Source: Hoeflea marina
Lineage (GTDB): Bacteria > Pseudomonadota > Alphaproteobacteria > Rhizobiales > Rhizobiaceae
NCBI RefSeq assembly: GCF_003182275.1
Contig: NZ_QGTR01000003.1
Location: forward strand, 248,001 to 312,000
Direction of reading: 5' to 3'
Length of the DNA stretch: 64,000 nucleotides
Part shown: positions 53,311-61,756 of the stretch, piece by piece
Position numbering within the stretch: position 1 is the first letter of the stretch
Layout: each line of letters opens with the position of its first letter
Program-made: the position numbers and the translations under genes
Notes under the pieces: model-generated
What the model saw: only the letters and a program-made list of their open reading frames with translations
Databases searched by the model: none
What the model was told of the DNA's origin: nothing

Positions 53311-54170
53311 GCGAAGACCGCCCCCACAGCCGCACCGTCCGCGTCGGCCAGGTCAAGGACGTCACCAGCCTTGCCAATCCGATCGTCAAGGACATAAAGG
53401 CGCTGTCGCAGAAGAAGCACCGCGACGAGACCGGCACCTTCCTGGCGGAGGGCATGAAGCTGGTCATCGACGCCTTCGAGCTGGGCTGGACGATCCGCAC
53501 CCTGATCTACGCCAAGGAGCAACGCGGCAAGCCGGCCGTCGAGCAGATCGCCACCCGGACCGTCGCCCGCGGCGGGCTGGTGCTGGAGGTGAGCGAGAAG
53601 GTGCTGGCCTCGATTTCGCGCCGCGACAACCCGCAGGCGGTCATGGCGGTGTTCGACCAGCGCTTCGGCCATTTCGAGTCGATCCGCCCATCCCCCGGAG
53701 AGACCTGGGTGGCGCTCGACCGGGTGCGCGATCCGGGCAATCTCGGCACGATCATCCGCACCGCCGACGCGGTCGGCGCATCCGGCGTGATCCTGGTGGG
53801 CGATTGCGTCGATCCGTTCTCGATGGAAACGGTGCGGGCGACGATGGGCTCGATCTTCGCCGTGCCGCTGGCGCGGACCGATGTAGCCGGATTCCTCGCC
53901 TGGAAGAAGGCCGCCGGGTGCTTCGTCGTGGGCACCCACCTCTCCGGCAGCGTCGATTTCCGGACCATCCCCTATGCCGGCAAGGCGACCGTCGTGCTGA
54001 TGGGCAACGAACAGGCGGGATTGCCCGAGGCGCTGGCCTCGGCCTGCGACGGGCTGGCGCGGATTCCCCAACAGGGGCGAGCCGATTCGCTCAATCTGGC
54101 TGTCGCCACCGGCATCATGCTCTATGAAGCCCGCCGCGAACTGCTCCATCTCGATGGTGAAACCCGATGA
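53307..54170 (+). CDS. TrmH/SpoU-family RNA 2'-O-methyltransferase
   Basis: 287 residues with a substrate-binding N domain (SLANPIVKDIKALSQKKHRDE, GTFLAEGMKLVIDA) and the SPOUT knot: WVALDRVRDPGNLGTIIRTAD (motif 1), VLMGNEQAGLPE (motif 2) and DSLNLAVATGIMLYE (motif 3). Methylates tRNA or rRNA ribose; exact site unknown. Its ATG overlaps the previous stop (ATGA) and its own end overlaps lspA by 4, giving a tightly coupled three-gene operon. Confidence 0.92.
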   Translation: MSEDRPHSRTVRVGQVKDVTSLANPIVKDIKALSQKKHRDETGTFLAEGMKLVIDAFELGWTIRTLIYAKEQRGKPAVEQIATRTVARGGLVLEVSEKVLASISRRDNPQAVMAVFDQRFGHFESIRPSPGETWVALDRVRDPGNLGTIIRTADAVGASGVILVGDCVDPFSMETVRATMGSIFAVPLARTDVAGFLAWKKAAGCFVVGTHLSGSVDFRTIPYAGKATVVLMGNEQAGLPEALASACDGLARIPQQGRADSLNLAVATGIMLYEARRELLHLDGETR

Positions 54171-54682
54171 CCGCATCGCGCCTGTCCCGTGTCCTGCCCA
54201 TGGTTCTTGCGGTGGGCGTGACCATCGGGCTCGACCAAGCGATCAAGTGGCTGGTCGAGGCCTATCTGCCGTTCCATCAGCTGATACCGGTGGCGCCGCT
54301 GCTGGCGCTCTACCGCACCTGGAACACGGGCATCGCGTTCTCGATGCTGGCCGGACTGCACGATGTCGGGCTGCTGCTGATGACGACCGGCGTGGTCACA
54401 CTGGTGATCTTCCTCTGGTGGCGCACCCCGCCCGAGCGGCGGATGTCGCATCTCGGCTACGCGCTGATCATCGGCGGCGCACTCGGCAACATGATCGATC
54501 GCGCGGTGTACGGCCATGTGGTGGACTACATTCTGTTCCACACTACCAACTGGTCGTTTGCCGTGTTCAACCTGGCGGATGCCTGTATCAGCGTCGGGGC
54601 GGGACTGATCGCGCTCGATGAAGTGCTGGTTTGGCGCCGGCAGAGGGTCGAGGACAGACGCGAGCAGGACGAGCGGCGCTGA
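54167..54682 (+). CDS. lspA: Prolipoprotein signal peptidase (signal peptidase II)
   Basis: 171 residues, four TM helices. Cleaves the signal peptide of diacylglyceryl-prolipoproteins. Catalytic aspartates lie in GHVVDYILFH and FNLADACISVG; GLDQAIKWLVE and RTWNTGIAFSML are family signatures. Overlaps the SpoU gene by 4 bases. The C terminus has a charged tail (RRQRVEDRREQDE). A short gap with no terminator leads to the AcuI-like gene. Confidence 0.95.
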   Translation: MTASRLSRVLPMVLAVGVTIGLDQAIKWLVEAYLPFHQLIPVAPLLALYRTWNTGIAFSMLAGLHDVGLLLMTTGVVTLVIFLWWRTPPERRMSHLGYALIIGGALGNMIDRAVYGHVVDYILFHTTNWSFAVFNLADACISVGAGLIALDEVLVWRRQRVEDRREQDERR

Positions 54683-54743
54683 GACTTGATCCTGCAGCCG
54701 CACAGCGCCAGTTTGGCGCATGAATTGAAAAGGGAGCCATTCG

Positions 54744-55739
54744 ATGAAGAACCGTTTCAAGGGCATTCTGCTCGACCGCGACGAAGCCAAGGTGCTCAGC
54801 GTCACCACTGCCGAGCTGTCGCTCGATGATCTGATGGACGGCGACGTGGTGGTCGAGGTCGAATGGACCACCGTCAACTACAAGGACGGCCTGGCGATCA
54901 CCGGCAGGGGACCGGTTGTCCGCCGCTGGCCGATGGTGCCAGGCATCGACTGCGCAGGGACCGTGGTCAGCTCCGACAACGCCCGCTTCAAACCGGGCGA
55001 CAGGGTGATCCTCAACGGCTTCGGCGTCGGTGAAACCCATACGGGCGCCTTTGCGGAATATGCGCGGCTCAACGGCGACTGGCTGATCGCCATGCCCGAG
55101 GGCATCGACGGCCGCGCCGCCATGGCGATCGGCACGGCCGGCTACACCGCCATGCTGTCGGTGATGGCGCTGGAACGGCACGGCCTGACGCCCGACCGCG
55201 GCCCGCTCATCGTCACCGGCGCCAATGGCGGCGTCGGAACCGTGGCGATCGCGCTTCTCGCCAAGCTCGGCTACCATGTCATCGCCTCCACCGGACGACC
55301 CGAGGAAGGCGATTTCCTCAAGGGCCTGGGCGCGGCCGAGGTCATCCATCGCGACGAACTCACCGGGCCGGCCAAGCCGCTCGCCAAGGAGCGCTGGGCC
55401 GGTGGCGTGGACTGCGTGGGCAGCCATACGCTGGCAAATGTGCTGGCGATGACGTCCTACGGCGGCGCGGTCGCCGCCTGCGGCCTGGCCCAGGGCATGG
55501 ACCTGCCGACATCGGTGGCGCCATTCATCCTGCGCGGCGTCTCGCTGCTGGGAATCGATTCGGTGATGGCGCCGCGGGCCCTGCGCGAAGAGGCCTGGGC
55601 GCGCCTGGCCCGCGACCTCGACATGGACAAGCTCAATGCGCTTGCCACGGAGATCGGCTTCGATGACATCATCGACGCGGCCACCGCCATTCTCGATGGA
55701 CGCGTGCGCGGCCGCGTCGTCGTCAATATGAAGGCCTGA
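54744..55739 (+). CDS. Acrylyl-CoA reductase-like (AcuI/YhdH) zinc-free MDR oxidoreductase
   Basis: 331 residues, NADPH-dependent quinone-oxidoreductase type MDR. N domain [21 protein letters not shown] and [12 protein letters not shown]; Rossmann motif [16 protein letters not shown] near residue 155, C-terminal [19 protein letters not shown] typical of YhdH/AcuI. In marine alphaproteobacteria AcuI detoxifies acryloyl-CoA from DMSP and propionate-linked routes. AGGGAG precedes the ATG by 6 bases. Apparent single gene. Confidence 0.9.
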   Translation: MKNRFKGILLDRDEAKVLSVTTAELSLDDLMDGDVVVEVEWTTVNYKDGLAITGRGPVVRRWPMVPGIDCAGTVVSSDNARFKPGDRVILNGFGVGETHTGAFAEYARLNGDWLIAMPEGIDGRAAMAIGTAGYTAMLSVMALERHGLTPDRGPLIVTGANGGVGTVAIALLAKLGYHVIASTGRPEEGDFLKGLGAAEVIHRDELTGPAKPLAKERWAGGVDCVGSHTLANVLAMTSYGGAVAACGLAQGMDLPTSVAPFILRGVSLLGIDSVMAPRALREEAWARLARDLDMDKLNALATEIGFDDIIDAATAILDGRVRGRVVVNMKA

Positions 55740-55874
55740 ATCGGAGGCTTGGCGCGGTGCTCCGCGCCGATCCTTCACCCGTCGCGTCCCGATTTGGCAC
55801 TATCTGCGGTTTCGATAAAATTCGAACAACTCATTCAAGCGTTTCATTACCGATGACGTGCTAAGTCTCTCGGC

Positions 55875-58226
55875 ATGCCCAAACACTTGCAACTCCAGAT
55901 CGCCCTCGAACACGCTTTCACCGAAGCCCGCAGTCGGGACCATGCGGAGTCACTACCGCCTGGCGAGCAGACTCCCGAACAGGAGGGGCCAGCACCCGCG
56001 CGGTCTCTCCGCGGGCCGTCCCACGCCGCCGCTCCGCATCCCTCACTGCTGCTGCTCTCCAGCGCTATTGCCATGGCCGGAATCGCCGCATCGCTTGCGC
56101 TCGGCTCACCGTTGCTGCTGGTGGGCACGCTCATGACCGTCGGGCTGGTGGCAATCCTCCCCTTCGTCGGACGCGCCGCCGTCCCGGTGACGGCGCCGAT
56201 GCGGGTGGTTGCCCCGCCGCTGGTGCCCGGGACTGACGAGCCGCAGCCCTCCAACTCATTCGACGAGTACAGCATCGACCGCAATTGGGAGATAGACGAG
56301 ACAGCGGTGCAGATCGTCACGGTCTTCGACGCGCTGGGCGACATGTTTGCCGCCTGCTCCATGGACGGCGAGATCGTTTTTGCCAACACCGTGTTCCGCC
56401 AGTTCACCGGCGTTGCAGACCCGGTCGGTCTGACGCTTGCCGATATCGGCATCCACCCCCACGCCGTGGAGAACGGCCGGGAAGTCTGGTGCGGAGAAGG
56501 CGACACGGACTCGATCTGGACCTGGCACGAGACGGCGGCCCGCGATCCCGCCAGCGGTCTGCTCTACATGCATTGCATCGGACGCGACGTCACGGCGGCG
56601 AGACTTGCAGGGAACGAGCTCGAGCAGGCACGGGAACGCGCTGAAGCCGCAAACCGCGCCAAGACGCGGTTTCTGGGCACCGTGAGCCACGAAATCCGCA
56701 CGCCGCTCAACGGCATCCTCGGCATGACCCATCTGCTCGACAACACCGAGGTGACGCCGGAGCAGGCGAGCTATCTCAAGATCGTGCGCGAATCCGGGCA
56801 GTCGTTGCTGGCGCTGATCGAGGATCTCCTTGATGTGACCTCCATCGAGGCAGGACGCTTCCACCTGCGCCATGAGGAAGGCGACCTGTACGAACTGGTG
56901 CACGGCGTGACCGAGCTGATGGCTGCGCGGGCACACGAGAAGAACATCGAAATCGCCGTCCACATTGCCCCGGACGTTCCGCACAGGATCTTTTCCGACA
57001 TGGGACGGCTGCGGCAGGTGCTGTTCAACCTGATCGGCAATGCGATCAAATTTACCGAGAAGGGCGGCGTGCTCATCGAAGTCGCCTGCGAGGACAGCAT
57101 GCTGCGCTGCTCGGTGGCCGATACCGGACCGGGGCTCAGGGCGGAAGACCGCGAACGCGTGTTCCTGGAGTTTGAACGGGCCGATGACGGCGCCACCCGT
57201 CGCCATGGCGGGGCCGGTCTCGGCCTGTCGATCTCGGCCCGCATCATCGAGGCGCTCAAGGGCACGATCAGCGTCGATTCCACCATCGGCAAAGGCAGCA
57301 CATTCGAGTTCCGGGTGCCTATTGAAGCGCCAGCGGAACAGACATCCGACCGGGCCGGTCTGCCGGGCCGACGCGCGCTGTCCAAGCACGCCGTCCTGGT
57401 GCTTGCTCCGAAGGGACCCGTGGCCACGTCGCTCGTCTGGACCGTGCGGGACCTGGGGGGCCAGGCCGAGGCTGCCGACACGCTCGACGACATGATTGCG
57501 GCGCTGACCCGACTCAATCTTTCCGGACGGCTCGTCACCGACATCCTGATCGACCGGCGCATGGCCGACCAGGCAGCGCAACTGCTGGAGTCCACATCTG
57601 CCATGTTCGGGCCCGGCGTCGAACAGACCCTGGTGATCGCGCCGGAGGATAGCCGCGACATCAGCCAGACTTCCGAAACCGCCGCCACGGCCTGGCTGGT
57701 GCGCCCGGTGCGAGCCCGCTCGCTTGTCGATGTGCTGACCAGCCGCGACGATCGGGAGGACCGCAACCGCCTGAGCAATGCGATCTCGGTCGAAAAGCTT
57801 GCCCGCCCCGGCAACGAATCGACCCTCGACATTCTCCTGGCCGAGGACAACCCGGTCAATGCGCTGGTCGTCCGCTCGATCCTGGCTCGCGAGGGACACC
57901 GCATCACCGTCGTCGAAAACGGGAGCATGCTGGTCGACGAAGCGATGAACCGACCCGACGGCAAGAACCCCTTCGACCTGATCATCACGGACCTGTCGAT
58001 GCCGGTGATGGACGGAAAGTCGGCCATCGTCATGATCAGGGCGCGTGAGGAAACCGACAATCTTTCCCGCCTGCCGATCATCGTGCTCAGCGCAGATGGC
58101 CAGGCCGAGACCCGCGACGAATTGCTGTCCATCGGCGCCGATGGACATGCCGAGAAGCCGATCGACCCGGCCTGGCTGCTCTCGCTGGTCAGCATGACCG
58201 TCCGCGCCGGCAAGGCCAGGGCCTGA
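55875..58226 (+). CDS. Membrane hybrid sensor histidine kinase / response regulator
   Basis: 783 residues. Two TM segments about residues 56-100 with almost no periplasmic part, a PAS domain ([29 protein letters not shown]) at about 145-245, His[17 protein letters not shown] with His272, HATPase with NLIGNAIKF and [10 protein letters not shown], a region 490-620 shaped like a receiver but lacking a clear phospho-Asp, and a true receiver [15 protein letters not shown] to EKPIDPAW with Asp706 in [11 protein letters not shown]. There is no Hpt domain, so phosphate must pass to a separate Hpt. Signal likely cytoplasmic or membrane; partners unknown. Confidence 0.92.
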   Translation: MPKHLQLQIALEHAFTEARSRDHAESLPPGEQTPEQEGPAPARSLRGPSHAAAPHPSLLLLSSAIAMAGIAASLALGSPLLLVGTLMTVGLVAILPFVGRAAVPVTAPMRVVAPPLVPGTDEPQPSNSFDEYSIDRNWEIDETAVQIVTVFDALGDMFAACSMDGEIVFANTVFRQFTGVADPVGLTLADIGIHPHAVENGREVWCGEGDTDSIWTWHETAARDPASGLLYMHCIGRDVTAARLAGNELEQARERAEAANRAKTRFLGTVSHEIRTPLNGILGMTHLLDNTEVTPEQASYLKIVRESGQSLLALIEDLLDVTSIEAGRFHLRHEEGDLYELVHGVTELMAARAHEKNIEIAVHIAPDVPHRIFSDMGRLRQVLFNLIGNAIKFTEKGGVLIEVACEDSMLRCSVADTGPGLRAEDRERVFLEFERADDGATRRHGGAGLGLSISARIIEALKGTISVDSTIGKGSTFEFRVPIEAPAEQTSDRAGLPGRRALSKHAVLVLAPKGPVATSLVWTVRDLGGQAEAADTLDDMIAALTRLNLSGRLVTDILIDRRMADQAAQLLESTSAMFGPGVEQTLVIAPEDSRDISQTSETAATAWLVRPVRARSLVDVLTSRDDREDRNRLSNAISVEKLARPGNESTLDILLAEDNPVNALVVRSILAREGHRITVVENGSMLVDEAMNRPDGKNPFDLIITDLSMPVMDGKSAIVMIRAREETDNLSRLPIIVLSADGQAETRDELLSIGADGHAEKPIDPAWLLSLVSMTVRAGKARA

Positions 58227-58381
58227 GCCCGGCTGGAGACCGCGCACCCGGATCCGCGCTTCCGCCAGGGCAAAACACCCGCGTAGCGGCAGGTTTCCGG
58301 GCAGGCGCTATGGTCAACGTCACCAAAATGTCGCAGAATCATGGTTATACACCGCACAGACAACCAGCGGGGTTCGCAGCC

Positions 58382-59251
58382 ATGGAAACCAATCTCGACA
58401 GCGTCAGATTATCCGGCCCCATCAATCCCGGATACAGGCCTTCACCGCGCGGCCCGGTTCTGGGCCGCATCGGAAGTCTGGATGTGCGGCTCGCCGCCAA
58501 CCGCAAGGAAGTAGATGCGGCGCAGGCGCTTCGATACCAGGTCTTCGTAGAGGAAATGGGCGCCACCCTGCCGGCGGATGCCATGCGGGCGCGGCGCGAT
58601 TTCGATGCTGTCGACAGCTATTGCGACCATCTGCTGGTGCTCGACACCGCGCGGGACGGCGATCCGGAAGACCAGATCGTCGGCACCTACCGGCTGCTGA
58701 CGCAGAGTTCGGCGGAATGCCACAGCGGCTTTTATTCGCAGAGCGAGTTTGATGTCGGCGCCCTGGTGGCGCGCAATCCCGACAAGCGGTTTCTCGAACT
58801 CGGCCGCTCCTGCGTGCTGCCCGAATACCGCACGCGGCGGACCATCGAACTCTTGTGGCAGGGCAACTGGGCCTACTGCCTGGCCAACGGCATCGACGTC
58901 ATGTTCGGCTGCGCGTCGTTTCCGGGCGACCGACCCTATGCGCACGCGCTGGCGCTGTCCTTCATCCATCAGGTGGCGGCCGCCGATGCGGACTGGTCGG
59001 TGAGAGCCGTGGCCGGCCGCGGGCTGGACATGGACATGATGCCGAGCGAAGCGATCCAGGCGCGCGCGGCGCTGGCCATGATGCCGCCGCTGGTCAAGGG
59101 CTATCTCCGGGTCGGGGCCATGACCTCGACCGAAGCCGTGGTCGACCCCGCGTTCCGGACAACAGACATCCTGGTGATCCTGCCGGTCAAGCGGATCGCC
59201 GAGCGCTACGTCAACCACTACGGCGCCGACGCCGGGCGCTTCGCCGCCTGA
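58382..59251 (+). CDS. OlsB-type ornithine N-acyltransferase (GNAT)
   Basis: 289 residues. Resembles L-ornithine N-alpha-acyltransferase, which makes lyso-ornithine lipid from acyl-ACP and ornithine: LRYQVFVEEMGA, DFDAVDSYCDHLLVLD, IVGTYRLLTQ, FLELGRSCVLPEYRTRRTIELLW and FGCASFPGDRPYAHALA. Ornithine lipids substitute for phospholipids in phosphate-limited rhizobia. The partner O-acyltransferase OlsA is not in the window. ATG at 58382 is preferred; ATG at 58328 is possible. Other members of this fold are annotated hemolysin-like, so the substrate is not proven. Confidence 0.85.
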   Translation: METNLDSVRLSGPINPGYRPSPRGPVLGRIGSLDVRLAANRKEVDAAQALRYQVFVEEMGATLPADAMRARRDFDAVDSYCDHLLVLDTARDGDPEDQIVGTYRLLTQSSAECHSGFYSQSEFDVGALVARNPDKRFLELGRSCVLPEYRTRRTIELLWQGNWAYCLANGIDVMFGCASFPGDRPYAHALALSFIHQVAAADADWSVRAVAGRGLDMDMMPSEAIQARAALAMMPPLVKGYLRVGAMTSTEAVVDPAFRTTDILVILPVKRIAERYVNHYGADAGRFAA

Positions 59252-59283
59252 CGTCGCTAGCTTCCAGCCCGACAATCCCGGCC

Positions 59284-59302
59284 GCCCGGATTGCACCCGG
59301 GC
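59284..59302. terminator. Possible hairpin between convergent olsB-like and malic enzyme genes
   Basis: GCCCGG (59284-59289) pairs with CCGGGC (59297-59302) around a 7-base loop in the 63-base gap between two converging genes. GC-rich, no T-run; may stop transcription from both sides. Confidence 0.35.
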
Positions 59303-59314
59303 TGCCGATCGCTG

Positions 59315-61597
59315 TCAGCCGGCGTTGTAGGCGGCGATCGCCGCCATGTTGACGATGTCGGTATCCTTGGCGCCCATCGAGACGATCTGCACGGACTTGT
59401 CGAGGCCGACGAGCAGCGGGCCGATGACGGTGGAGCCGCCGAGCTCCTGCAGCATCTTGGTGGAGATCGAGGCGGAGTGGAACGCCGGCATCACCAGCAC
59501 GTTGGCCGTGCCCGACAGGCGGCAGAAGGGATACTGCTCCTGGACGGTGGCGTTGAGCGCCACGTCGGCGGCCATCTCGCCGTCATACTCGAAATCGACC
59601 CTGCGCCGGTCGAGGATCTTGACCGCGTCACGCACCCTCTCGGCGCGTTCGCCGGTGGGATGGCCGAAGGTGGAGTAGGCCAGCATCGCCACCCTGGGCT
59701 CATAGCCGAGCCGGCGAGCCATGCCGGCGGCCTCCACCGCGATATCGGCCAGCTCCTCCGAATTCGGCATGTCGATCACCGCAGTGTCTGCGACCAGCAC
59801 GGTGCGGCCGCGGCATAGTGCCAGCGAGACCCCGATCATGCGGTGGCCGGGCTTGGTGTCGATGCAGCGGCGCACGTCTTCCAGCGCGGTCGAGTAGTTG
59901 CGGGTCTTGCCGGTGACCATGGCGTCGGCATCGCCCAGCGCCACCATGCAGGCGCCGAAATGGTTGCGATCGGTGTTGATCAGTCGCTGGCAGTCGCGGT
60001 GCAGGTAGCCCTTGCGCTGCAGCCGGGCATAGAGATAGTCGGTGTAGGCCTCGAGGCGGTGCGAGACGCGGGCATTGATCAGCTCGATGCCGGGGCGGTC
60101 GAGGTCGATGCCGGCAAGCCGGGCGGTCTCGCGCATCTGCTCCTCGCGGCCGAGCAGATAGGCGGTGCCGAGCCGCTGATTCACATAGGTGACGGCCGCG
60201 CGCATCACCTGCTCCTCCTCGCCCTCGGCAAAGACCATGCGGCGCGGATGGCGGCGGACCTTCTCGAACAGCCGCTGCAGCGTCGAGGCGATCGGGTCGC
60301 GGCGGGCGGAGAGCTCGTTTGAATAGGCGTGCAGATCGATGATCGGCTTGCGGGCCACGCCCGAATCCATGGCCGCCTTGGCAACGGCCAGCGGAATGGC
60401 GGAGATCAGCCGCGGATCGAACGGCACCGGGATGATGTATTGCGGGCCGAAGCGCGGCCGGTTGCCCTGATAGGCGGCCGCCACGTCGTCGGGCACGTCC
60501 TCGCGGGCGAGATCTGCAAGCGCATGGACGGCGGCGATCTTCATCTCCTCGTTGATGGTCGAGGCGCGGACATCGAGTGCGCCGCGGAAGATGTAGGGAA
60601 ATCCCAGCACATTGTTGACCTGGTTGGGATAGTCCGAGCGGCCTGTGGCCATGATGGCGTCGTCGCGGATGCCGGCCACTTCCTCGGGCGTGATTTCCGG
60701 ATCCGGATTGGCCATGGCGAAGATGATGGGCCGCGGCGCCATCGAGCGGATCATCGCATCCGACAGGGCTCCCTTGACCGAGAGGCCCAGAACCACGTCG
60801 GCGCCGTCCATGGCTTCCGCCAGCGAGCGCGCCGTGGTCACCGTGGCATGGGCCGACTTCCACTGGTTCATGCCTTCGGTTCGGTCCTTGTGGATGACGC
60901 CCTTGGTGTCGCACATGATGATGTTCTGCGGCGAGAAGCCCATCGCCTTGATCAGCTCGACGCAGGCGATGGCGGCCGAGCCCGCGCCGTTGCAGACGAG
61001 CTTCGTGGTCTTGAGATCGCGGCCCGTCAGGTGCAGCGCGTTGATCAGGCCGGCGGCGGCGATGATGGCGGTGCCGTGCTGGTCGTCATGGAAGACGGGA
61101 ATGTCCATGATCTCGCGCAGGCGGCTCTCGATGATGAAGCAGTCGGGCGCCTTGATGTCCTCGAGGTTGATGCCGCCGAAGCTCGGCCCGAGGAAGCGGA
61201 CGCAGTTGATGAACTCCTCCACATTCTCGGTGTCGACCTCGAGGTCGATGGCGTCGACATCGGCGAAGCGCTTGAACAGCACCGCCTTGCCCTCCATCAC
61301 CGGCTTGGAGGCGAGCGCTCCTAGATTGCCGAGACCGAGGATGGCGGTGCCGTTGGAGATCACGGCGACCATGTTGCCCTTGGTGGTGTAGTCGTAGGCG
61401 CGCGAGGCGTCTTCCGCGATCGCCAGCACCGGCACGGCGACGCCGGGCGAATAGGCAAGCGACAGGTCTCCCTGGGTCGCCATCGGCTTGGTCGGCGAAA
61501 TCTCCAGCTTGCCGGGCCGGCCGCGCGAATGGAAATCGAGCGCCTCCTGTGCCGCGGACGCGGACAACTTGCGATCGGACTTGTCTTTTCCTGCCAT
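59315..61597 (-). CDS. NADP/NAD-dependent malic enzyme with C-terminal phosphotransacetylase-like domain
   Basis: 760 residues. Oxidatively decarboxylates malate to pyruvate. The malic-enzyme half (1-430) has LAYSPGVAVPVLAIAED, the catalytic Lys in MEGKAVLFKRFADVDAID, VFHDDQHGTAIIAAAGL and ICDTKGVIHKDR-like cofactor loop (MCDTKGVIHKDRTEG). The C-terminal 320 residues are a PTA-like domain (NHFGACMVALGDADAMVTG, IGPLLVGLDKSVQIVSMGA) that is regulatory in known rhizobial DME/TME. Whether DME or TME cannot be told here. AAGGGA precedes the ATG. Divergent from mutS, as in related genomes. Confidence 0.94.
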   Translation of the reverse strand: MAGKDKSDRKLSASAAQEALDFHSRGRPGKLEISPTKPMATQGDLSLAYSPGVAVPVLAIAEDASRAYDYTTKGNMVAVISNGTAILGLGNLGALASKPVMEGKAVLFKRFADVDAIDLEVDTENVEEFINCVRFLGPSFGGINLEDIKAPDCFIIESRLREIMDIPVFHDDQHGTAIIAAAGLINALHLTGRDLKTTKLVCNGAGSAAIACVELIKAMGFSPQNIIMCDTKGVIHKDRTEGMNQWKSAHATVTTARSLAEAMDGADVVLGLSVKGALSDAMIRSMAPRPIIFAMANPDPEITPEEVAGIRDDAIMATGRSDYPNQVNNVLGFPYIFRGALDVRASTINEEMKIAAVHALADLAREDVPDDVAAAYQGNRPRFGPQYIIPVPFDPRLISAIPLAVAKAAMDSGVARKPIIDLHAYSNELSARRDPIASTLQRLFEKVRRHPRRMVFAEGEEEQVMRAAVTYVNQRLGTAYLLGREEQMRETARLAGIDLDRPGIELINARVSHRLEAYTDYLYARLQRKGYLHRDCQRLINTDRNHFGACMVALGDADAMVTGKTRNYSTALEDVRRCIDTKPGHRMIGVSLALCRGRTVLVADTAVIDMPNSEELADIAVEAAGMARRLGYEPRVAMLAYSTFGHPTGERAERVRDAVKILDRRRVDFEYDGEMAADVALNATVQEQYPFCRLSGTANVLVMPAFHSASISTKMLQELGGSTVIGPLLVGLDKSVQIVSMGAKDTDIVNMAAIAAYNAG

Positions 61598-61756
61598 GAC
61601 GTTTCGTTCCCTTGTGGGCGACCGTCATGCGGCGCCTCGTTGCTGTTGTCTTAGAGCCCTCCTCACCGTTAGGGTGCTTGCCTGCAGCTGTAAAGAAGCC
61701 CATCGGGTGAAGCTGACTATCCAAACCGTTGAAGACCCCCGAGGCAAGCGAAGAAT

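Noticed and set aside
55794-55812. A sigma-54 promoter (TTGGCAC near 55795) before the hybrid kinase
   Set aside because: The GC of the -12 element falls 2 bp too close to the GG of the -24 element; spacing is strict for this sigma factor.
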